Shown here one piece after another: positions 1 through 5,507 of a DNA stretch of 17,595 nt (positions within the stretch are counted from its first letter, which is position 1; each line of letters opens with the position of its first letter). The stretch comes from VRUE01 sp036524775. Lineage in GTDB: Bacteria; Actinomycetota; Thermoleophilia; Solirubrobacterales; 70-9. The notes under the pieces are model-generated. The model had not been told where the DNA came from and searched no databases. It saw only the letters and a program-made list of their open reading frames with translations. The position numbers and the translations under genes were made by a program. Where the stretch lies: NCBI GenBank assembly GCA_036524775.1, contig DATDBO010000049.1, forward strand, positions 1-17,595. Direction: 5' to 3'.

Positions 1-270
1 CTTGCGGTGTTCATCGCCGTCGGCACGATGATCTCGCTCGCCTACTACTTGCGAGTGGTCGCGGCGATGTGGATGCGGCCCGAGCCGGCTGGCGCGGTGC
101 CGGCAATTGCGGGGGCGTCTCCGGAAGCGGATCCGATTGACCCCGAGGCGGGGCGCCGGGCCTACCTGGTCGGCCCGGCGCTGCTCGCCGCCGCCGGAGC
201 CGTCTTCTTCGGCATCGTGCCGCAGCCTCTGGTCGAGTTCGCCGAGCAGGCCGGCACGTCGCTGTTCTGA
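1..270 (+). CDS. nuoN: NADH-quinone oxidoreductase subunit N, C-terminal end (partial)
   Basis: The gene is open at the left edge, so only the last 89 residues are visible, in frame from base 1. They hold a hydrophobic helix (AVGTMISLAYYLRVVAAMW), a short hydrophilic loop rich in Ala, Pro and Glu, and a final helix (YLVGPALLAAAGAVFFGIVP) before a polar tail. The segment with a Tyr-Tyr-Leu-Arg followed by a Met-Trp pair is typical of the end of the antiporter-like membrane subunits of complex I. NuoN is normally the last gene of the nuo operon, which fits the change of gene type after it. It would sit in the cytoplasmic membrane as part of the proton-pumping arm. NuoM is the main alternative; gene order and the short tail favour NuoN. 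Confidence 0.75.
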   Translation, partial: LAVFIAVGTMISLAYYLRVVAAMWMRPEPAGAVPAIAGASPEADPIDPEAGRRAYLVGPALLAAAGAVFFGIVPQPLVEFAEQAGTSLF

Positions 271-284
271 TTGGGTAGCGCCCG

Positions 285-1208
285 ATGGGCGTCCTGCTGA
301 CGGCTGCGGCGATCGTCGCCGGCGTCGCCGTCGGCGTCTTTGCCGAGCGCCGGCGCCCTCAGGCCGCCGGACTGGCTGCGCGGCGGGCGCTGACGCTGAT
401 GCTCTACGTGCTGGTGCCGCCGGTGATCTTCCTCAACCTGGCGGCGACCGAGATCGACGTCGAGCACGGCGTCGGCCTGCTGCTCGGCATCCTCGCCGTC
501 TCGCTCTCGGGGCTCGCCGCCTGGTGGGTCTCCAGCCGGGTGCTGGGGCTCTCCCGCCCCCGCACCGGGGCGGTCGTCTGCGCCGTGCTCAGCGTCAACA
601 CCGGCTACCTCGGCTACCCGCTGACCGTGGCGCTGCTCGGCCGCGAGGAGCTGACCACCGCGGTCCTCTACGACGTCCTCGTCACCGCGCCCTGCCTGCT
701 GCTCGGCGCCTTCGCCGTCGGCGCCGCCTTCGGCACCAAGGCGGGCGAAGGCCCGCGCGACCGCATCCGCGCCTTCTTCACCCGCAACCCGCCCCTGTAC
801 GCGGCGATCGCCGGGCTGCTCGCCCCCGACGCGCTCGCCCCCGGCGTCCTCGTCGACGCCTCGCAGATCCTCGTCTTCGCGCTGTTGCCGCTCGGCTTCT
901 TCGCCGTCGGCGCGACCCTGGCCGAGAACGCCGAGCACGGCGAGCTGCCGATGCCGCCGCCGCTGACCAGGCCGGTCGCCGTCGCCCTCGGCGCCCGCCT
1001 GGCCCTGGCCCCCGCCCTGCTGATGCTGCTGGCGGCGCCGCTGATCGACCTGCCCGCCGCCTACCGGCTGATGTCGGCGATGCCCTCCGGCCTCAACTCG
1101 ATGGTCGTCGCCCACGCCTACGGCCTCGACATGGAGATCACCGCCGAGGCGGTCACCTGGTCGACCGCGATCGTCGTCCTCGCCGCCCTCGGCTCGCTGC
1201 TGCTCTAG
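285..1208 (+). CDS. AEC-family (auxin efflux carrier-like) transporter
   Basis: This 307-residue protein is almost wholly hydrophobic, with about ten predicted membrane helices in two halves of five separated by a charged cytoplasmic loop (around residues 150-165, KAGEGPRDRIRAFFTRNPPLY). The motif of Asn followed by GYLGYPL in the first half (SVNTGYLGYPLTVALLG) and the MPSGLNSMVVAHAYGLD segment near the end match the Mem_trans/AEC fold, whose crossover helices carry conserved Asn and Pro residues. Family members export or take up organic acids or other small anions; the substrate cannot be read from sequence. The ATG lies 14 bases after the nuoN stop. A weak TAGCGC lies just before it, so the gene may be leaderless or may be read through from nuo. 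Its TAG stop overlaps the -10 box proposed for the next gene. Confidence 0.8.
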   Translation: MGVLLTAAAIVAGVAVGVFAERRRPQAAGLAARRALTLMLYVLVPPVIFLNLAATEIDVEHGVGLLLGILAVSLSGLAAWWVSSRVLGLSRPRTGAVVCAVLSVNTGYLGYPLTVALLGREELTTAVLYDVLVTAPCLLLGAFAVGAAFGTKAGEGPRDRIRAFFTRNPPLYAAIAGLLAPDALAPGVLVDASQILVFALLPLGFFAVGATLAENAEHGELPMPPPLTRPVAVALGARLALAPALLMLLAAPLIDLPAAYRLMSAMPSGLNSMVVAHAYGLDMEITAEAVTWSTAIVVLAALGSLLL

Positions 1209-1211
1209 CCT
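1206..1211 (+). promoter_or_regulatory. -10 box (TAGCCT) for a leaderless VOC gene, made from the upstream stop codon
   Basis: TAGCCT fits the actinobacterial TANNNT -10 pattern and ends 7 nt before the GTG start at 1219, the spacing expected when transcription begins at the start codon. Its first three bases are the TAG stop of the AEC gene. No clear -35 element is needed or seen. Confidence 0.5.
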
Positions 1212-1218
1212 CGACCTG

Positions 1219-1569
1219 GTGTTGCACCACGTCTCGATCGAGGTCGAGCCGTCGCAGGTCGAGGCCTGCGCCGCCTGCTGGGAGCTGCTCGGCTTCGAGC
1301 GCGTGCCGGCACCCGAGGCGCTCGGGCCGTATTTCACCTGGCTGGAGCGCGAGGGGACGCAGATCCACCTGATCCACACCGAGGCGCCGACCGTGCCCCA
1401 ACTCGGCCACGCCGCCGTCGCGGTCGCCGATTTCGAGGCGACCTTCGCCGCGCTGGAGGGGGCGGGACACGAGCCGGAGCGCCACCGCGAACTGTGGGGA
1501 GAGCCGCGCGCTTTCGTCACCATGCCGGGCGGCCACCGGGTCGAGTTCATGGCGGCGCCGCCCGGGTAG
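1219..1569 (+). CDS. VOC (glyoxalase/bleomycin-resistance) superfamily protein
   Basis: A 116-residue protein with the two beta-alpha-beta-beta-beta modules of the vicinal oxygen chelate fold: residues 1-55 (LHHVSIEVEPSQ through a THIHL-like QIHLIH strand) and residues 64-116 (LGHAAVAVADFEATFAALE through HRVEFMAAPPG). Candidate metal ligands are the His near residue 4, the His in QIHLIH, the His in LGHAAVAV and the Glu in HRVEFM. Such small proteins may be lyases, dioxygenases or binding proteins, and the reaction cannot be assigned. The start is a GTG with a TAGCCT -10 box 7 nt upstream, which supports leaderless expression. Only 10 bases separate it from the AEC stop. Confidence 0.8.
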   Translation: MLHHVSIEVEPSQVEACAACWELLGFERVPAPEALGPYFTWLEREGTQIHLIHTEAPTVPQLGHAAVAVADFEATFAALEGAGHEPERHRELWGEPRAFVTMPGGHRVEFMAAPPG

Positions 1570-1646
1570 GGCGAAAAGGCCGCAACGAAGGCCGGACAGG
1601 GGCGGGGTTTACCGTCCTGCTGAATTGGGAGATTGCCGAGCACCCG

Positions 1647-2606
1647 ATGCCGTTCGACGCAAAAGTCCTCGCCGACTCCGTCTCGCCCGCAGGGCACCGA
1701 CTGACCACGCTCGAGGCCACCTTCCCTCGCTTCGTCCTCGCCGAGTTCAACACCCACCGCGTCTTCTCCCGCAACTCGGCCAGCTCCCGCGCGATCCCGA
1801 TCGCCAAGCAGCTGCGCCGCGTGCTCGAGGACCCCTACGTGCCGATCGAGTTCGGCTCGAACCAGCCGGGCATGCAGGCGGGGGCGCCGCTGGCGGGCGA
1901 GAAGCTGAAGGCCGCCGAGGCCGAGTGGCTGCACGCCCGCGACGACGCCGTCCGCCGGGTGCTGGCGCTGATCGCCGGTCCGGACGCGCTCGGGCCGGAC
2001 GACGACCTGCTCGCGATCCTCGGCCAGGTCGAGAAGGCAATTCGCGAGAAAGCCCAACCGGCCGAGTGGCTCAACGTGCACAAGCAGGTCGCCAACCGCC
2101 TGCTCGAGCCGTTCATGTGGCACACGGTGATCGTCACCGCGACCGAGTGGGACAACTTCTTCAACCTGCGCTGCCATCCGGACGCGCAGCCGGAGATCAG
2201 GCTGATCGCAGAGCGGATGCGCGAGGCATTCGACACCTCGGTGCCGGATGCGCTGGGCGAGGGCGAGTGGCACCTGCCGCTGGTGCGGCCCGAGGATCGC
2301 AAGGAAGGGACACCGAACGAGGACCTGATCAAGATCTCAGCCGGTCGCTGCGCGCGGGTCAGCTACCTCACCCATGCCGGGGTGCGCGACCTCGCCGCCG
2401 ACCTCCAGCTCCACGATCGCCTACTGGAAAGCGGCCACATGTCACCCCTCGAGCACCCGGCCCGGCCGCTCACGTCGGGGGAGCTGCAACACGGCGAGTG
2501 GAGCGGCAACTTCCGCGGCTGGTTCTCCTACCGGAAGACAATCTCGGGGGAGGCGAACCCGCTGGGCCCTAAGGTGCCCGCGAGGGCCGCCTCACTCGTC
2601 GCCTGA
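1647..2606 (+). CDS. thyX: FAD-dependent thymidylate synthase, long form
   Basis: ThyX makes dTMP from dUMP using methylenetetrahydrofolate and FAD. The signature is at residues 30-45: FNTHRVFSRNSASSR, a version of the RHRxxSxNxxSxR motif in which the first Arg is Thr. The product is 319 residues, clearly longer than the roughly 220-250 of classical bacterial ThyX. The extra length is a central insert (about residues 55-105, charged and helical) and a longer C-terminus carrying ISAGRCARVSYLTH, the ESGHMSPLEHPARP block and a final Trp-Phe-Ser-Tyr-Arg-Lys motif. Long ThyX forms with THR are also known from phages. The ATG at 1647 is chosen because homology begins at MPFDAKVLADSVSPAGHRLT; upstream in-frame sequence looks non-coding. 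No strong Shine-Dalgarno is seen; a TACCGT at 1610-1615 is a possible -10 with a short leader. The 3' end overlaps the convergent gene by 15 bases. Confidence 0.9.
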   Translation: MPFDAKVLADSVSPAGHRLTTLEATFPRFVLAEFNTHRVFSRNSASSRAIPIAKQLRRVLEDPYVPIEFGSNQPGMQAGAPLAGEKLKAAEAEWLHARDDAVRRVLALIAGPDALGPDDDLLAILGQVEKAIREKAQPAEWLNVHKQVANRLLEPFMWHTVIVTATEWDNFFNLRCHPDAQPEIRLIAERMREAFDTSVPDALGEGEWHLPLVRPEDRKEGTPNEDLIKISAGRCARVSYLTHAGVRDLAADLQLHDRLLESGHMSPLEHPARPLTSGELQHGEWSGNFRGWFSYRKTISGEANPLGPKVPARAASLVA

Positions 2607-3359
2607 CCCCTCGAGCTCTTTCGCTGCTTTCTCACCCGGAGTCGGCCAAGGAATGGCTTTGCCCGCCTCCCAGGCCGGCGGCTGTCCGCCGGGGACCTTG
2701 CCGAGGAAGGTGAGGCCGAGGAAGACCAGCCAGACCATCGTCAGGAGCAGGGCGACGGGCAAGATGAGGATCATCGCCACGCCCAGCGCCATCCCGAGGC
2801 TGCCGGCGAACCTGGTCAGGAGCCCCGTCCGCATCGCCTGCAGCGAGATGTAGAGCATCCCGATCGCCAGAGCGAGCACCGCCGGGATCGCCAGATACGA
2901 GGCGACCTGGTGGAAGCTGCTGTCGTCCAACAGCCGCTCCGCCAGCGCCGCCGGGCGGCCGGCGGCAGTCATCTGGTCGACGAATTCGTCCGCCACCGAG
3001 CGCGTGGCGAGCCAGGAGAGCAACCCCTGGACGGCCAGCAGGACCGGGCCGAAGAAGGCGAAGCCGACCATCTCCGGCCGCACTCGCTCGCTGCGCAGCC
3101 GGGCGGCGCGGAAGAGGTGGAAGAGGGGAAGCGCCAGGAGCAGGAAGCCGACCGAGCGGACGCAGGTGGCCGCCAGCAGCGTGCCCGAGCTGTCGTGGAA
3201 GGAGAGCAGCTGCTCGCTCTCCGTCCCGCCGGTCATCAGGCCGGAGCTCTCTTCGAGGATCACCGAGACGACGTAGAGGACGACCGTGGCGAAGGCGGCG
3301 AGGGCCGCCGGCCGCGCGAGCCCGCGCTCGCGTTCGAGCTCTGCGGATCTGTCGCTCAT
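2592..3359 (-). CDS. Hypothetical integral membrane protein (DUF4386-like layout)
   Basis: A 255-residue protein with about six hydrophobic segments: near residues 17-37, 62-82, 98-115, 150-172, 185-205 and 207-228. The N-terminus is charged (SDRSAELERERGLARP) and the C-terminal 40 residues are hydrophilic and end in an acidic Glu-Gly-Ser-Gly-Asp-Glu tail, both probably cytoplasmic. The spacing of helices and the loop with GLLSW resemble uncharacterised DUF4386-type membrane proteins, but I cannot assign a function. It follows the CBS-domain gene by 10 bases on the same strand and is probably co-transcribed with it. A perfect 6-bp hairpin (GGGGCT, loop GAG, AGCCCC) fills the gap and ends 3 nt before the ATG, where a ribosome-binding site would be expected. 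Confidence 0.7.
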   Translation of the reverse strand: MSDRSAELERERGLARPAALAAFATVVLYVVSVILEESSGLMTGGTESEQLLSFHDSSGTLLAATCVRSVGFLLLALPLFHLFRAARLRSERVRPEMVGFAFFGPVLLAVQGLLSWLATRSVADEFVDQMTAAGRPAALAERLLDDSSFHQVASYLAIPAVLALAIGMLYISLQAMRTGLLTRFAGSLGMALGVAMILILPVALLLTMVWLVFLGLTFLGKVPGGQPPAWEAGKAIPWPTPGEKAAKELEGSGDE

Positions 3360-3362
3360 GTT

Positions 3363-3377
3363 GGGGCTCTCAGCCCC
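3363..3377 (-). repeat. Inverted repeat in the intergenic gap, covering a stop codon and abutting the next start
   Basis: On the minus strand GGGGCT-GAG-AGCCCC forms a perfect 6-bp stem with a 3-nt loop. It contains the TGA stop of the CBS gene and stops 3 nt before the ATG of the membrane protein gene. It is too short for a convincing terminator and has no T-run; it could limit translation of the second gene unless ribosomes finishing the first open it. Confidence 0.4.
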
Positions 3378-3816
3378 GCTCGTGGAAGTAGAACTGCGGC
3401 AGGGCGCCCTCGATCACCTCGGCGGTCATCCGCTGGGCGACCTCGAGGTTGCCGGTCCGCACCGCTATGTCGTCGAGCGTGACGATGCCGGCGAGCCTAC
3501 CGTCATCGACGACGGGGAGCCTGCGCACCCGGTGCTGGACCATCAGCGCCGCCGCTTCGTCGAGCTCCATCTCCGCGCCGCCGCAGACCAGCGGGCGCGA
3601 GGCGTGCTCGCCGACCGGCGTCCCCGGGTCGACGCCCGCGGCGAAGACGCGCAGCGTCAGGTCGCGGTCGGTGACCATCGCCACCGGCGAGCCGGCCGGG
3701 TCGACGATCACCACCGAGCCGACGCGGTTGTCGCGCATCTGGCGGGCGACCGAGACGGCGCTCGCGTCGGGCGTCGCGGTGACGACTCCGGTCGTCATGA
3801 TCTCGGCGAGCTTCAC
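3370..3816 (-). CDS. Tandem CBS-domain protein
   Basis: The 148 residues form two CBS motifs and little else. The first runs over residues 6-62 (IMTTGVVTATPDASAVSVARQM through VVIVDPAGSPVAMVTDRDL), the second over about 70-128 (EHASRPLVCGGAEMELDEAAALMVQHRVRRLPVVDDG through GIVTLDDIAV). Paired CBS motifs form a Bateman module that usually binds adenosyl ligands (AMP, ATP or similar) and acts as an energy or nucleotide sensor. No catalytic domain is attached, so the partner is unknown; the membrane protein encoded 10 bases downstream is an obvious candidate, by position only. The start is a GTG whose -10 box (TAGCGT) ends 7 nt upstream, shared with the divergent gene. Confidence 0.88.
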   Translation of the reverse strand: MKLAEIMTTGVVTATPDASAVSVARQMRDNRVGSVVIVDPAGSPVAMVTDRDLTLRVFAAGVDPGTPVGEHASRPLVCGGAEMELDEAAALMVQHRVRRLPVVDDGRLAGIVTLDDIAVRTGNLEVAQRMTAEVIEGALPQFYFHERG

Positions 3817-3822
3817 GCCGCG

Positions 3823-3829
3823 TACGCTA
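3823..3829. promoter_or_regulatory. Symmetric bidirectional -10 element TACGCTA between two leaderless genes
   Basis: The gap between the divergent starts is only 20 bases. Read on the plus strand it contains TACGCT (3823-3828), 8 nt before the ATG at 3837. Read on the minus strand the same bases give TAGCGT (3829-3824), 7 nt before the GTG at 3816. Both fit TANNNT and both spacings suit leaderless transcription. The full 9-mer GTACGCTAC reads GTAGCGTAC on the other strand. Confidence 0.55.
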
Positions 3830-3836
3830 CCGGGCG

Positions 3837-4469
3837 ATGAGCAGAGCTCAGCAGACCCCGGTGGTGCCGCTCGAGGCGGGCGCCGGGCCGGAGAACCCGC
3901 CCTGCCCCGCCTGTGGCGAGCCGCTCTTCGGCTGGATCGACGAGCGCCCCGGCCTGGCCGGCCCGGTGCGCCGCTGCGAGAGCTGCGGGCTGGGCGTGGT
4001 CGGCGATCCCGGCGGGGCGGCGGAGGCGCTGCGCGAGCTCGACCGCCTCGCCGGCGGGGACGGAAGCGTGACGATCGCCGACCGCGCCGGCTTCTCCGCC
4101 TGGATCGGCGGCGCGGGCTGGGCCGGCTTGGAGCGCGACGTCCGCTACCTGTTCACGGTCGAGGCGACGCGCCGTCTCGTCGCCCACCGCGACCAGGTGG
4201 TCAAGTCCGCCCGCTGGTCGCCCGGGGCGGGCGTCGCGACGATGTGGCAGACGATCCTCAACGGCTTCACCTTCGGCCGCAATGTCGCCTTGGGAGCGCT
4301 AGGTCGCAGCGCTCCCATCCCCGCCGAACAACCCTGGCAGCGTCGCCTCGACGCCTTCGTCAGCGTCGTAGTCGCAATCCCGGCGTTAATCGCCGCCATC
4401 CCTTTGGAGCTGATCGCGGCCGCCCTGAGACGCGGCGGCGCAACCTCCCTCGAGCTCGAGCTGCTCTGA
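3837..4469 (+). CDS. Zinc-ribbon protein with C-terminal membrane segment, function unknown
   Basis: A 210-residue protein. Near the N-terminus CPACGEPLFGW (from about residue 23) and RRCESCGLGVV (from about residue 46) form a four-Cys zinc ribbon of the kind found at the N-terminus of many actinobacterial methyltransferase-like or regulatory proteins. The middle (about 65-150) is soluble and lacks motifs I recognise; in particular no SAM-binding glycine loop is present. A hydrophobic stretch near residues 175-200 (FVSVVVAIPALIAAIPLELI) would be a single membrane anchor or a hairpin. The ATG at 3837 is supported by a -10 box 8 nt upstream. Its TGA directly abuts the TAG of the convergent gene, with no base between. 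A 10-bp perfect inverted repeat lies inside it at 4291-4317. Confidence 0.75.
   Translation: MSRAQQTPVVPLEAGAGPENPPCPACGEPLFGWIDERPGLAGPVRRCESCGLGVVGDPGGAAEALRELDRLAGGDGSVTIADRAGFSAWIGGAGWAGLERDVRYLFTVEATRRLVAHRDQVVKSARWSPGAGVATMWQTILNGFTFGRNVALGALGRSAPIPAEQPWQRRLDAFVSVVVAIPALIAAIPLELIAAALRRGGATSLELELL
4291..4317. repeat. Perfect 10-bp inverted repeat inside a coding region
   Basis: TGGGAGCGCT (4291-4300) and AGCGCTCCCA (4308-4317) are exact reverse complements around a 7-nt loop. The stem encodes part of an Ala-Leu-Gly-Ala-Leu-Gly-Arg-Ser-Ala-Pro stretch between the zinc-ribbon domain and the membrane segment. Codons just after it include rarer A/T-ending ones. No second copy was noticed in the window. 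Confidence 0.55.
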
Positions 4470-4733
4470 CTAGGCGAGGCCTTCGCGTGCCTCGCGGACC
4501 AAGGTAACCGCCTCCGGGAAGAGGACGCGGATCGCGTCGCGCACCTGCATCGCCTGCTCGTCGCTCGTCCCGGTCAGCTCGAGCCGCCCGATCGAGGCAA
4601 CGGTCATCTCGACCGCGAGCCGGATCGCATTGTCGGCCCAGGCGACGCGCTGGGAGGACTGCATCTGCTCGCTGAGCTCCTCCATCCGGGCGCGGAACTC
4701 GTCGGGGTCGCCAAAGAGGTTGAAGCCCTCCAC
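4470..4733 (-). CDS. Small hypothetical protein
   Basis: With the start proposed here the product is 87 residues: a short N-terminus (EGFNLFGDPDEF), a charged amphipathic helix (RARMEELSEQMQSSQRVAW), a central strand-like region (VEMTVASIGRLELTGTS) and a C-terminal helix (QVRDAIRVLFPEAVTLVREA). It has no Cys, no signal peptide and no membrane segment. I do not recognise the family. An in-frame GTG at 4769 would add 12 residues (PPRARSAYIRS), but TACATT, a good -10 box, lies inside that extension and ends 6 nt before the GTG at 4733, so the shorter form is preferred. The TAG stop abuts the TGA of the convergent zinc-ribbon gene. Confidence 0.65.
   Translation of the reverse strand: MEGFNLFGDPDEFRARMEELSEQMQSSQRVAWADNAIRLAVEMTVASIGRLELTGTSDEQAMQVRDAIRVLFPEAVTLVREAREGLA
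4474..4495. terminator. Hairpin at a convergent stop-to-stop junction
   Basis: GCGAGGC (4474-4480) and GCCTCGC (4489-4495) form a perfect 7-bp stem with an 8-nt loop. It begins 5 bases after the plus-strand TGA and lies within the last codons of the minus-strand gene. There is no T-run, so it is a weak candidate for terminating the zinc-ribbon transcript. Confidence 0.4.
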
Positions 4734-4739
4734 CGACCG

Positions 4740-4745
4740 AATGTA
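4740..4745 (-). promoter_or_regulatory. -10 box (TACATT) for the small hypothetical gene
   Basis: TACATT on the minus strand ends 6 nt before the GTG at 4733. This matches the spacing at the other leaderless genes in the window and decides the start of this gene. Confidence 0.5.
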
Positions 4746-4812
4746 AGCAGACCGCGCGCGTGGCGGCACGAAGTTCTTTCGATTCGCGCGCCATGCGTGC
4801 GCCGCCGCCGCC

Positions 4813-4818
4813 TAGCTT
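4813..4818 (+). promoter_or_regulatory. -10 box (TAGCTT) for the pilin-like gene
   Basis: TAGCTT ends 6 nt before the ATG at 4825 and fits TANNNT, so transcription probably starts at or one or two bases before the start codon. Confidence 0.5.
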
Positions 4819-4824
4819 CGGCCC

Positions 4825-5484
4825 ATGTGGAGCGAGCGCGGAACGGCGAGCGTCGAGCAGGCGGGGCTGGCGGCCCTGATCGCGCTGCTCCTCTCGACGG
4901 CGATCGCCCTCGTCGCAGCCGACGGAGAGGTCGACCCGCGGCGCACGCTGGGCGGGACGATCGCGCGGCGGATCGCCTGCGCGGCGCGCCCGCCCGAACC
5001 CTGCCGTCGCCATCCCCTGATCCCCGCCTACGGCCGGCCGCTCGCTCGCCTCGCCCGCGCCCTGGCGCCGATCCCGACGGCGCTGCCCGGGCCCGACGGC
5101 CTGCTCCTCGTCCCGGTCGACTTCCGCCGTTGCCGGCGGCAGAGCTGCGCGGTGCCGCGGCCGGGTGGCGCCGGGTTGCACCTGACGACGTCGAACCGGC
5201 GCACAACCGCCTTCGTCCAGGTCGACGACCGCCGCCGCACGCTCGGCTGGGTCGAGCTGAGCTACTGGCTCTACAGGCCCACGCTCGGCTGGGAACGGGT
5301 CATCCGCCGCGCCGACCGGGCCCAGATCGAAGCGGCGAGCGGCGTCCCCGTCCTGTTGAAAGACGACCCCGCCCTGGTCCCGCTGGAGACGCTGCCCGGC
5401 CGCGACCACTACGTCTTCCCACCCGGGGAGGAGCCGCCCTGGCAGTGGCAGGTGGACGGCCGCTACCCCGGCTGGTCGAGCTGA
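4825..5484 (+). CDS. Class III pilin-like / TadE-like exported protein
   Basis: The 219-residue protein begins WSERGTASVEQAG and continues into one hydrophobic helix (about residues 14-33, GLAALIALLLSTAIALVAA). Gly6 followed by TASVE, with Glu at +5 of the putative mature chain, is the layout recognised by prepilin peptidase in Flp/TadE-type and archaeal-type class III signal sequences. The remaining 185 residues would face outside: they carry two Cys pairs (IACAARPPEPC near residues 52-60 and FRRCRRQSCAV near 97-103) that could form disulfides, an aromatic-rich middle with Trp and Tyr (GWVELSYWLYRPTLGW), and a proline/tryptophan-rich end. I know no named family for this domain. No pilus assembly genes lie nearby. 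It is separated from the sodium channel gene by 23 bases. Confidence 0.65.
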   Translation: MWSERGTASVEQAGLAALIALLLSTAIALVAADGEVDPRRTLGGTIARRIACAARPPEPCRRHPLIPAYGRPLARLARALAPIPTALPGPDGLLLVPVDFRRCRRQSCAVPRPGGAGLHLTTSNRRTTAFVQVDDRRRTLGWVELSYWLYRPTLGWERVIRRADRAQIEAASGVPVLLKDDPALVPLETLPGRDHYVFPPGEEPPWQWQVDGRYPGWSS

Positions 5485-5507
5485 GTCGCGGCGACCGGCC
5501 TGACCGC

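Noticed and set aside
162..2273. A 703-codon open frame on the minus strand
   Set aside because: It is an antisense shadow of the AEC, VOC and thyX genes in GC-rich DNA. Its translation is Gly/Arg/Asp/Gln-rich with no domain, whereas the plus-strand frames have clear families.
4734..4769. Upstream GTG start for the small hypothetical gene
   Set aside because: The extension contains a good -10 box and is Arg/Pro-rich; the GTG at 4733 has the spacing found at the other leaderless genes.
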